Shown one piece after another: positions 1 to 5,935 of a DNA stretch of 9,512 nucleotides. Source of the stretch: Bacteroidia bacterium. GTDB lineage: Bacteria; Bacteroidota; Bacteroidia; UKL13-3. The notes below the pieces were generated by a model. It saw nothing but the letters and a program-made list of their open reading frames with translations, was not told where the DNA came from and ran no database searches. Location: NCBI GenBank assembly GCA_022402405.1, contig JAKRSG010000265.1, forward strand, positions 1 through 9,512, given 5' to 3'. Position 1 is the first letter of the stretch. The number at the start of each line of letters is the position of its first letter. Both the position numbers and the translations under genes were made by a program.

Positions 1-2
1 AC

Positions 3-422
3 ATAAATATTGGTAACAAACAGGTTACCTATGAAACGTTTTTAGAAGACAAGATGTTGATAATTTTGGCCATAAGAAATGGCATTCCTTATTCTTTATT
101 TGAATTAATTCAGCACCACACACCCTTTACTGAAAGTGATTGGGCGAATTTTCTCGATATTTCTACCAAATCATTACATAGATATAAGACATCATCTGAG
201 CACCACTTTAAATCTATTCATTCTGAGAAGATTATTGAAATAGCGGAAGTTACAAAAGCAGGTCTAGACGTATTTGGCGGAATGGAAAAACTCAAACTAT
301 GGCTAAATACTCCATGTTATGCATTAGGAAAACTAAAACCAATTGAATTACTGAAAGACTCGTACGGAAAAGAAATGGTTATGAGTGAACTTCACAGAAT
401 TAACCACGGAATCTTGGTTTAG
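3..422 (+). CDS. Xre/MbcA/ParS-family antitoxin (RES-Xre toxin-antitoxin), 5' partial
   Basis: Antitoxin of a type II RES-Xre module; by family knowledge it binds and neutralises the RES toxin encoded next to it and usually represses its own promoter. The reading frame is open to the left edge (139 codons visible). The residues before the internal ATG at 54 (ending in YETFLEDK) read as real family sequence, so the start is probably outside the window and the gene is 5' partial. The visible N-terminal part carries an Xre-like helical DNA-binding region (GIPYSLFELIQ, then DWANFLDISTKSLHRYK). The C-terminal 50 or so residues match the DUF2384 toxin-binding domain, with FGGMEKLKLWLNTP, LGKLKPIELL and ELHRINHGILV. 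The stop TAG (420-422) is followed directly by the toxin ATG, so the two genes are surely co-transcribed and probably translationally coupled. The promoter and operator are not in the window. Confidence 0.9.
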   Translation: MNIGNKQVTYETFLEDKMLIILAIRNGIPYSLFELIQHHTPFTESDWANFLDISTKSLHRYKTSSEHHFKSIHSEKIIEIAEVTKAGLDVFGGMEKLKLWLNTPCYALGKLKPIELLKDSYGKEMVMSELHRINHGILV

Positions 423-881
423 ATGAAAGTGTTTAGACTGGCAAGAGACAAACACGCAACACCCTTATCAGGCAAAGGAGCAGCAAGGTTTGGAGCCAGG
501 TGGAATCCAGTTGGCGTTGAGTTGATTTATACCGCACAAAATAGGTCATTAGCGATGGCAGAAGTTGCCGTTCATCTTACTTTGGCAACCTTGCCTGATG
601 ATTATATGATGATAACAATTGACATCCCTGATGACATAAAATGTAAGCATTTAACAGAGGCAGATTTACCAGTAGATTGGCAAGAATTCCCACATCCAGC
701 ATCTTGCCAGGAAATCGGAAGGCGTTTTGTTTCAGAAAACAAATTTGCGATATTAATGATACCATCTGTTGTTACTCAAGGCGACTATAATGTGCTTATT
801 AATCCGAACCACAAGGATTTTCCAAGGATAAGCATTACCGCCATGGAGAAATTTCCTTTTGATAGGAGGATTTTTAGATAA
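423..881 (+). CDS. RES-domain toxin (NAD+-degrading type II toxin)
   Basis: Complete 152-residue RES-family toxin. Characterised members (MbcT and relatives) consume cellular NAD+, either by phosphorolysis or hydrolysis, and stop growth; the biochemical variant here cannot be told from sequence. The protein begins MKVFRLARDKHA and has the family landmarks: GARWNPVG at 24-31 with Arg26, Tyr36, the SLAMAEVAVHL helix with Glu47, and IPSVVTQGDYNVLINPNH at about 113-130 with Ser115 and Asn123, followed by the usual PFDRRIF end. The R, E and S residues that name the family are therefore all present and the toxin looks active. The start codon abuts the antitoxin stop with no spacer. Downstream is a repeat-rich gap rather than another gene, so the operon seems to be two genes only. 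Confidence 0.93.
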   Translation: MKVFRLARDKHATPLSGKGAARFGARWNPVGVELIYTAQNRSLAMAEVAVHLTLATLPDDYMMITIDIPDDIKCKHLTEADLPVDWQEFPHPASCQEIGRRFVSENKFAILMIPSVVTQGDYNVLINPNHKDFPRISITAMEKFPFDRRIFR

Positions 882-931
882 AACATTGAGAGGGGGTCCA
901 TAGTTTTGGATTTTACTTCATTGGAGATTTT

Positions 932-956
932 TGGCTTCTGGCAGCTGGCTTCTGGC
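932..956. repeat. Short direct repeat TGGCTTCTGGC x2
   Basis: The 11-mer TGGCTTCTGGC occurs at 932-942 and again at 946-956, separated by AGC, in a G/T-rich stretch that follows the RES toxin gene. Nothing in 882-931 looks coding. This is the left end of a 554-nt gene-free interval. Similar CTTCTGGC-type simple repeats are frequent in intergenic DNA of this phylum, but that is recollection, not something I could search. Confidence 0.6.
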
Positions 957-991
957 CTTTGGCCGTTAGCTGGATTTTGCTTTCGGGTTCT

Positions 992-1083
992 TGGTTTCGG
1001 CTCCGCTGGTTTCGGCTCCGCTCAACCAGCGGTGAGGGCTGTTGGCATTTCTTTTTCTCGGTGGTTGAGCGGAGTCGAAACCA
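992..1083. repeat. Tandem 15-mer plus 22-nt inverted repeat
   Basis: TGGTTTCGGCTCCGC is repeated in tandem at 992-1006 and 1007-1021. The second copy begins a 22-nt arm (1007-1028) whose reverse complement recurs at 1062-1083 with one mismatch, leaving a 33-nt loop. The transcript could form a strong stem-loop. The core (GAGCGGAGTCGAAACC and its complement) resembles a widespread Bacteroidota interspersed repeat. The short reading frames through this region on both strands are repeat sequence, not genes. Confidence 0.8.
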
Positions 1084-1093
1084 CCGGAAGGAG

Positions 1094-1354
1094 AATTTCG
1101 AATTTAGAATCACTGCTGTCCGGGAAAAAGCGTGAGATTCTTCGCTATCGCTCAGGATGACGCGCTACTCGCATGTTTTCTGGCAGGGGGCTTGGAGGCA
1201 GCTTCGCTGCCTCCAAGCCCCCTGCTTTTTAGGTCTAAAATATTGTCATTCTGAGCGTAACGAAGTGAAGCGAAGAATCTTCATTCTTTTGGTAGGATTT
1301 TCCCGGACAGCAGTGATTTCTAATTTCGATTTTCGGATTTATAATTTCGAATTT
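1094..1354. repeat. Nested inverted-repeat island (about 260 nt)
   Basis: Several inverted pairs are nested around one centre. (1) A 19-bp perfect pair, TCACTGCTGTCCGGGAAAA at 1110-1128 and its complement at 1298-1316. (2) A pair at 1135-1161 and 1245-1280, built on AGATTCTTCGCT and CTCAGAATGAC-like ends; the left arm lacks about 9 nt in the middle relative to the right arm. (3) A 43-nt perfect palindrome at 1183-1225. Outside these, the 12-mer AATTTCGAATTT, almost self-complementary, sits on both sides at 1094-1105 and 1343-1354, with imperfect similarity in between. The island could be a MITE-like element, several repeats inserted one inside another, or a large folded RNA; I see no transposase. 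It fills most of the spacer between the RES toxin and clpC. Confidence 0.82.
1183..1230 (+). terminator. Perfect 20-bp-stem hairpin with T5 tail (terminator-like)
   Basis: Arms at 1183-1202 and 1206-1225 are perfectly complementary (20 bp, strongly GC-rich in AT-rich surroundings), with a 3-nt TTC loop, followed by five T at 1226-1230. This has the form of a rho-independent terminator on the plus strand and would insulate clpC from transcription leaving the RES-Xre operon. It is longer than most intrinsic terminators and forms the centre of a nested repeat island, so it may be a mobile palindrome that happens to end in T. The minus-strand reading has no T-run, so termination would be one-directional. 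Confidence 0.55.
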
Positions 1355-1435
1355 TTCCCCTTGTACTTTAATTTTTTTTATTTTAAATTGCCCTTGTTAA
1401 GGAACCAATTTAAAAAAGTTCTGTTATAGATAGAT

Positions 1436-3964
1436 ATGGAAGCAAAATTTTCACCACGCGTTAAAGACGTAATTTCTTACAGCAGAGAAGAAGCCATTCG
1501 TTTGGGGCACGATTATATTGGCACAGAGCATTTGCTGTTGGGCCTTATTAGAGAGGGAGATGGGAAGGCCTTAAAAACCTTAAAGGCGCTGGATGTTGAC
1601 CAGTTGAGAGTGAAGAAAACCATCGAAGATAATATTAGAGGTTCTGCAACCAACAACACTAATTTCGTTAATATTCCGCTTACCAAGCATGCTGAGAAGG
1701 TATTAAAAATTACCTATCTAGAAGCTAAGATATTTAAGACCGACATTATTGGCACCGAGCATTTGTTGCTCTCCATTTTGCGCGATGAAGATAATTTAGC
1801 ATCACAGATATTGGGACAGTTTGGCATTAGCTACGAGATATTTAAGTCGGCCGTAGAAGGAAACCTCAGCGAAACCCGCAATGAGATGCCAGCCGAGGAA
1901 GAAGACTTTTTTGGTAGTCAGCCAGAAGAACGCAAACCAGAAGTACGCAAGCCCGATTTAAAATCGAAGACTCCTGTTTTGGATAACTTTGGTAGAGATT
2001 TAACCAAGGCTGCAGAAGAAGGCAAGCTTGATCCGATTGTGGGTAGAGAAAAAGAGATAGAGCGCGTTTCGCAAATCTTATCTCGTAGAAAGAAGAACAA
2101 TCCGATTTTAATTGGCGAGCCAGGTGTGGGTAAAACCGCCATTGCAGAGGGATTGGCACTGCGCATTATTCAGAGAAAAGTATCGAGGGTATTGTTTAAC
2201 AAGCGCATTGTGATGTTAGACTTAGCCAGCTTAGTGGCAGGCACCAAATATCGCGGTCAGTTTGAAGAGCGCATGAAAGCTGTGATGAACGAGCTTGAAA
2301 AATCGCCAGACGTTATTTTGTTTATAGACGAAATTCACACCCTAGTAGGTGCTGGTGGAGCAAGTGGTTCATTAGATGCATCCAACATGTTTAAGCCAGC
2401 TTTGGCGCGCGGAGAAATCCAATGTATTGGTGCTACCACGCTTAATGAGTACAGACAATATATAGAAAAAGATGGCGCTTTAGAACGCAGGTTCCAGATG
2501 GTTATGGTTGAACCGGCCACACCTGAAGAAAGCGTAGAAATCTTGAATAACATCAAAGATAAATACGAAGCACATCACAGTGTAAACTACGATCCAGAAG
2601 CGATTGAAGCTTGTGTTAAAATGAGCAGCAGGTACCTTACTGATCGTCATTTACCCGATAAAGCCATTGATGTAATGGACGAAGCAGGTGCCCGTGTTCA
2701 CTTGAGTAATATTCATGTGCCTGCCAATATCCTGGAGCTTGAAAAGCAAATTGAGGATATTAAAGTAGAAAAAAACAAGGTTGTTAAGAGTCAGAAATAC
2801 GAAGAAGCAGCCAAGTTACGCGATAGAGAAAAGCACTTGTTGGAGCAGTTAGAAACTGAAAAAGCTAAGTGGGAAGAAGAAACAAAATCTCAGCGTTATA
2901 ATGTTACCGAAGAAAGCGTAGCCGAGGTAATCGCCATGATGACGGGCGTTCCGGTAAAACGCATCGCTCAGAGTGAAGGTCAGCGACTCTTAAACATGGG
3001 TTCAGAACTAGCCGGAAAAGTAATTGGTCAGGAAGAGGCCATTAAAAAACTTACCAAGGCCATACAACGTACCCGTGCCGGATTAAAAAACCCGAACAAA
3101 CCGATAGGCTCATTCGTGTTTTTAGGTCCGACCGGCGTTGGAAAAACCGAGATGGCCAAAGTATTGGCCAAGTATTTATTCGACACCGAAGAAGCCATGA
3201 TTCGCATAGACATGAGCGAGTACATGGAGAAATTTGCCGTAAGCAGATTGGTGGGAGCGCCTCCGGGATACATTGGTTACGAAGAAGGCGGTCAGCTTAC
3301 CGAAAAAATACGCAGAAAACCTTACGCGGTGGTATTGCTCGACGAGATTGAGAAAGCCCATCCGGATGTATTTAATATCTTGTTACAAGTATTAGACGAA
3401 GGCTTTATTACCGATAGCATGGGTAGAAAAGTAGATTTTAGGAATACCATTATCATCATGACATCCAACTTAGGTTCAAGACAATTAAAAGACTTTGGCG
3501 GCGGCGTAGGATTCTCTACACCGAGTAAGGCTGCAGATGCAGATAAGAACAACAAGATAGTGATAGAAAATGCCCTAAAACGCTTTTTCTCACCTGAGTT
3601 TTTAAACCGTATCGACGATGTAATTGTATTTTCATCGTTGGAGAGAGATTCTATCAGAAGCATATTAGACCTGAACCTATCTAAGTTATTGGCGCGCATT
3701 GAAGAACTTGGTTACAAGATTAAGTTTAGCGATGCTGCTAAAGATTTCTTGGCCGACAAAGGCTTTGATCCAGACTTGGGAGCCCGACCATTATCGAGAA
3801 CCATTCAGAAATTTGTAGAAGATCCCATTGCCGAAGAACTCCTTAAAATGGAGATGAGCGAAGGCGATACGATAGAAATTGATTACGATAAAGAAGCCAA
3901 TACAGGAGAGTTGAAGATTAGTAGTTCTGGGAAGAAGAGTTCGAAGAAGAAGAAAGAATTATGA
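1436..3964 (+). CDS. clpC: ATP-dependent Clp protease ATP-binding subunit ClpC
   Basis: Cytosolic HSP100/AAA+ unfoldase of 842 residues that feeds substrates to the ClpP peptidase. Two Clp_N repeats occupy about 1-145 (both contain IGTEHLLL). AAA domain 1 has Walker A GEPGVGKT at 227-234, Walker B VILFIDEI at 293-300, pore loop KYRG near 271 and an arginine-finger region ALERRF at 348-353. A short coiled-coil middle domain with a UVR-like motif ([12 protein letters not shown], about 454-465) is typical of ClpC rather than ClpB. AAA domain 2 has Walker A GPTGVGKT at 564-571, Walker B with DE at 636-637, pore loop GYIG at 611-614 and PEFLNRID near 720. VGF at 691-693 sits at the place of the ClpP-docking loop, so it should work with ClpP, which is not in the window. 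The tail is lysine-rich. The ATG fits the family start (MEAKFS); there is no clear Shine-Dalgarno. It appears monocistronic, between two repeat-filled spacers. Confidence 0.97.
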   Translation: MEAKFSPRVKDVISYSREEAIRLGHDYIGTEHLLLGLIREGDGKALKTLKALDVDQLRVKKTIEDNIRGSATNNTNFVNIPLTKHAEKVLKITYLEAKIFKTDIIGTEHLLLSILRDEDNLASQILGQFGISYEIFKSAVEGNLSETRNEMPAEEEDFFGSQPEERKPEVRKPDLKSKTPVLDNFGRDLTKAAEEGKLDPIVGREKEIERVSQILSRRKKNNPILIGEPGVGKTAIAEGLALRIIQRKVSRVLFNKRIVMLDLASLVAGTKYRGQFEERMKAVMNELEKSPDVILFIDEIHTLVGAGGASGSLDASNMFKPALARGEIQCIGATTLNEYRQYIEKDGALERRFQMVMVEPATPEESVEILNNIKDKYEAHHSVNYDPEAIEACVKMSSRYLTDRHLPDKAIDVMDEAGARVHLSNIHVPANILELEKQIEDIKVEKNKVVKSQKYEEAAKLRDREKHLLEQLETEKAKWEEETKSQRYNVTEESVAEVIAMMTGVPVKRIAQSEGQRLLNMGSELAGKVIGQEEAIKKLTKAIQRTRAGLKNPNKPIGSFVFLGPTGVGKTEMAKVLAKYLFDTEEAMIRIDMSEYMEKFAVSRLVGAPPGYIGYEEGGQLTEKIRRKPYAVVLLDEIEKAHPDVFNILLQVLDEGFITDSMGRKVDFRNTIIIMTSNLGSRQLKDFGGGVGFSTPSKAADADKNNKIVIENALKRFFSPEFLNRIDDVIVFSSLERDSIRSILDLNLSKLLARIEELGYKIKFSDAAKDFLADKGFDPDLGARPLSRTIQKFVEDPIAEELLKMEMSEGDTIEIDYDKEANTGELKISSSGKKSSKKKKEL

Positions 3965-3969
3965 TGAGG

Positions 3970-4070
3970 GAATTATGAATTATGAAGTATGAATTATGAA
4001 ATTTTTGAATTGTCTTCATTCATAATTCCATCCTACGCTAGGGCTTCGGCTGGCAAAGCATAATTCAAAA
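3970..4070. repeat. AT-rich heptad repeat with inverted arm, copy 1 (rlmH leader)
   Basis: Left arm 3970-4000 is built of 7-nt units GAATTAT/GAAGTAT. Its GAATTATGAA (3970-3979 and 3991-4000) is the exact reverse complement of TTCATAATTC at 4019-4028. A GC-richer insert (about 4029-4058, containing GGGCTTCGGCTGGCAAAG) separates this from a second CATAATTC at 4059-4066, which runs via an A-tract into the rlmH ATG at 4075. The related copy before the methyltransferase lacks this insert. The element fills nearly the whole clpC-rlmH spacer, and its hairpin could form in the clpC 3' end or the rlmH leader RNA. Confidence 0.78.
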
Positions 4071-4074
4071 AAAC

Positions 4075-4539
4075 ATGAAAGTAACACTCATACGATTGGG
4101 GAAATTGCACTTGACGTTTGCGGAGGGTGGTTATGCGGAGTATGCTAAGCGATTGCAGCATTATGTTAAGTTTTGTGATGAGTTGTTGGTGGTGAATAGT
4201 AAGAGTAAGGAGGAGGCTGCGATTAAGAAAACCGAGGCTGAGGCCATATTAAAGAAAATTTCTGCGACAGATTTTGTGGTGTTGTTGGATGATAAAGGCA
4301 AAAGTTTTAGCAGCGAGGCATTTGCTTCTTATATAGAAAAATTGCAACATCAAACCACCTCATTGGTATTTGTAATTGGCGGCGCCTATGGTTTCGACGA
4401 TAGCGTTTACGCCCGAGCCAATGCCAAATTATCCCTTTCGGCATTTACCTTCTCGCACCAATTGGTCCCCCTAATTTTTGGCGAGCAATTATACAGAGCG
4501 TTTACTATTATTAAGGGGGAGAAGTATCATCATGGGTAA
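4075..4539 (+). CDS. rlmH: 23S rRNA (pseudouridine1915-N3)-methyltransferase RlmH
   Basis: SPOUT-class methyltransferase that, in characterised orthologues, uses SAM to methylate N3 of pseudouridine 1915 in helix 69 of 23S rRNA, acting on assembled 70S ribosomes as a homodimer. At 154 residues it is nearly the same length as E. coli RlmH (155). Family motifs: LLDDKG at 70-75, the SAM-binding knot loop VIGGAYGF at 100-107, LSLSAFTFSHQL at 119-130, and the strongly conserved end EQLYRAFTIIKGEKYHHG at 137-154. The start is preceded by TTCAAAAAAAC, an A-rich leader from the flanking repeat, with no Shine-Dalgarno. Codon use shifts within the gene: the first half favours third-position G/T (GAG, AAG, GTG, TTG), while the part after about 4330 uses many C-ending codons. 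The stop overlaps another heptad-repeat copy. It is convergent with the ATPase gene 28 nt away. Confidence 0.96.
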   Translation: MKVTLIRLGKLHLTFAEGGYAEYAKRLQHYVKFCDELLVVNSKSKEEAAIKKTEAEAILKKISATDFVVLLDDKGKSFSSEAFASYIEKLQHQTTSLVFVIGGAYGFDDSVYARANAKLSLSAFTFSHQLVPLIFGEQLYRAFTIIKGEKYHHG

Positions 4540-4560
4540 TTATGAATTATTAATTTTGAA
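4538..4560. repeat. Degenerate heptad repeat overlapping the rlmH stop, copy 2
   Basis: Starting inside the rlmH stop codon, AATTATGAATTAT (4538-4550) matches the heptad unit of the two larger copies and then decays into TAATTTTGAA. It lies in the 28-nt gap between the convergent rlmH and ATPase genes. No strong GC terminator hairpin is visible there; the AT-rich sequence is all there is between the two stop codons. Confidence 0.55.
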
Positions 4561-4567
4561 TTTTTCA

Positions 4568-5758
4568 TTAATACAAAAAGCCGAATAGCCAAAGGGGAAT
4601 TTTATTTTTATACCCTTGAGATATATCATCTACTGCCAAATAACTATTTTTTAGATTAGCTATTTGATTAAAGTTTTTACTTGCCCCCCCTACTTCGATG
4701 GTATACGTATTATTAATTACAAAATCACCTTGTTGAGCCAATGTTAATTGGTGATTTATTCCAACTTGATTAACAAAAAATGTTTCACGCAAGGTGCCGA
4801 TATTTACATTTGACTGACTAAGATAAAGCAAATTGGTGTTTTGTAAATATATTTTATCGGGCTTGGTGAGTTGTGTATATAACTTACCGTTTAAGCGCAC
4901 CAAATTAAGCACTGAAGCCTTTTGAAGAGAGTTTAAATAATAGAGTAATGTAATTCTATCTATATCTAATGTCTCTGCTAATTTAGTAATATTTGGTTGA
5001 TAAGGAACTTGAGTTGACAATAGGTAAATCAACTTTCTTATTTTGGGTATTTTTATTAAATCAACACTTTCCAATAATGCCATATCCTGTTCTAAAACAA
5101 CATTAACCACATTACCCAATTTATGATGGTAATTTTTGATTCCCTCTAAATAAAAGGGGAAATACCCATGATTTAAATACGCAGGAAAATATTGTAATGG
5201 CTTAAATTGTTCTATTAATGCAGCTGTCAAGCTTTCGTGTTGACTAAGAATTTCTTCCAAAGAAAATTTGGGCAATTTAATTTTCAATTCAATATTCAAG
5301 AACTCCCTAAATGATAATCCGTGCAGGTTATAAACCACACTTCTTCTGCTTAAATCAGCATTACCTTTGTATATATCTAATATAGAAGAACCTGAAGCAA
5401 CAACCTTTAAATCTTTAATTTTATCACGAATATTCTTTAGCTCCTGACTCCAATTTTGGTACTTATGAATTTCATCCACAAACAAATGCGTGCCACCATG
5501 TTGAGCATGATTCTTTGCCATTTCAACCAAAGTATAGTTGGATAAAGCAAGATCATCCATACTTATATAAAGAGCAGTTGCATTATTGCCAAACTCCTCT
5601 TTGATATGTTGAAGCATCAATGTTGTTTTCCCAACACCCCTCGACCCCAAAATAAACAATAATGGCTCATTCCATTCAATTTCATCTATAAAATCTCGTC
5701 TAAACTTAGGTTTTAAGGAAGCTAATGCTTCTTTATGTTCGATGTAAACCTGCTCCAT
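4568..5758 (-). CDS. AAA_14/DUF4143-family ATP-binding protein
   Basis: A 396-residue P-loop ATPase of the AAA_14 plus DUF4143 architecture, a large family with no settled function, abundant and patchily distributed in bacteria and archaea. The N-terminal ATPase domain shows Walker A GSRGVGKT (38-45), Walker B HLFVDEI (91-97) followed by HKYQNW, a sensor-like VVASGSS (119-125) and a LSRRS arginine motif (136-140). A helical winged-helix-like middle (ITKLAETLDIDRITLLYYLNSLQKA, about 257-281) precedes the C-terminal region. There, GTLRETFFVNQV, GDFVI and TIEVGG (about 321-357) align with the PD-(D/E)XK-like core of DUF4143, but the usual IEVK-type lysine is replaced by glycine. No signal peptide or membrane segment is seen. 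The gene stands alone on the minus strand with a well-matched promoter upstream. Assignment to the family is firm; role unknown. Confidence 0.88.
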   Translation of the reverse strand: MEQVYIEHKEALASLKPKFRRDFIDEIEWNEPLLFILGSRGVGKTTLMLQHIKEEFGNNATALYISMDDLALSNYTLVEMAKNHAQHGGTHLFVDEIHKYQNWSQELKNIRDKIKDLKVVASGSSILDIYKGNADLSRRSVVYNLHGLSFREFLNIELKIKLPKFSLEEILSQHESLTAALIEQFKPLQYFPAYLNHGYFPFYLEGIKNYHHKLGNVVNVVLEQDMALLESVDLIKIPKIRKLIYLLSTQVPYQPNITKLAETLDIDRITLLYYLNSLQKASVLNLVRLNGKLYTQLTKPDKIYLQNTNLLYLSQSNVNIGTLRETFFVNQVGINHQLTLAQQGDFVINNTYTIEVGGASKNFNQIANLKNSYLAVDDISQGYKNKIPLWLFGFLY

Positions 5759-5778
5759 TCTCCATTTTATTTATACAT

Positions 5779-5808
5779 CAAATATATCAAAACGTTTATT
5801 AAAAACAA
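5779..5808 (-). promoter_or_regulatory. Bacteroidota-type promoter for the AAA_14 ATPase gene
   Basis: Read on the minus strand, TTG (complement of 5806-5808) is followed after 19 nt by TATATTTG (complement of 5779-5786). This fits the Bacteroidota primary sigma consensus (TTTG/TTG, 19-21 nt, TAnnTTTG). The -7 box ends 20 nt before the ATG, giving a very short leader of roughly 10-15 nt. The start is preceded by AAAATGGAGA. Confidence 0.7.
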
Positions 5809-5811
5809 CTT

Positions 5812-5843
5812 TTTATTACAAAAAATGTTTACCGTAATAAACA
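5812..5843. promoter_or_regulatory. Overlapping palindromes upstream of the ATPase promoter (possible operator)
   Basis: Two inverted repeats overlap here: TTTATTAC at 5812-5819 with GTAATAAA at 5834-5841 (8-bp arms, 14-nt spacer), and TGTTTA at 5826-5831 with TAAACA at 5838-5843 (6-bp arms, 6-nt spacer). They lie just upstream of the -33 element of the ATPase promoter and immediately before the heptad repeat that leads into the methyltransferase. They could be a regulator site. In DNA this AT-rich such palindromes also arise by chance, so the functional call is weak. Confidence 0.3.
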
Positions 5844-5928
5844 ATTATGAATTATGAAGTATGAATTATGAAGTATGAAGTATGAAATTATTAACTTGCC
5901 TTCATTCATAATTCATAATTCATAATTC
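5843..5928. repeat. AT-rich heptad repeat hairpin, copy 3 (methyltransferase leader)
   Basis: Six 7-nt units (AATTATG/AAGTATG) run without a break over 5843-5884. After a spacer come three CATAATT units (5907-5927). The first three left units pair with the three right units over 21 bp with one mismatch (T to G, still a G-U pair in RNA). The right arm continues as CAAAAAAA straight into the ATG at 5936. The layout is the same as before rlmH, but this copy lacks the GC-rich insert. Confidence 0.85.
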
Positions 5929-5935
5929 AAAAAAA

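Noticed and set aside
54..56. ATG at 54 as the start of the antitoxin
   Set aside because: The frame stays open to the window edge and the upstream residues look like family sequence, so the gene more likely starts outside the window.
913..1113. Open frame of 66 codons on the minus strand
   Set aside because: It is the opposite strand of the same repeat block, with repeated RSRNQ/EPES text from tandem repeats.
906..1160. Open frame of 84 codons on the plus strand
   Set aside because: It runs through direct and inverted repeats, its translation is low-complexity (GFWQLASGLWPLAG) and it has no family resemblance.
1157..1429. Open frame of 90 codons just before clpC
   Set aside because: It is made almost wholly of the nested palindromes and AT-rich spacer, ending in a phenylalanine-rich run; not protein-like.
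882..1435. Integron attC site or cassette array
   Set aside because: No integrase, no recognisable attC core pair, and genes lie on both strands with core genes between them.
1380..1435. clpC promoter
   Set aside because: TTG triplets occur (1388-1390, 1394-1396) but no TAnnTTTG box at the proper distance, so I cannot support a promoter call.
3322..3699. Long open frame antisense to clpC (125 codons)
   Set aside because: clpC is a certain gene here; this frame and several shorter antisense frames follow from its codon bias and match no known protein.
4540..4567. Bidirectional terminator between rlmH and the ATPase gene
   Set aside because: The 28-nt gap is AT-rich with only a degenerate heptad repeat; no GC stem is visible.
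5843..5928. CRISPR-like array
   Set aside because: The units are contiguous 7-mers without spacers and with an inverted arm; no cas genes nearby.
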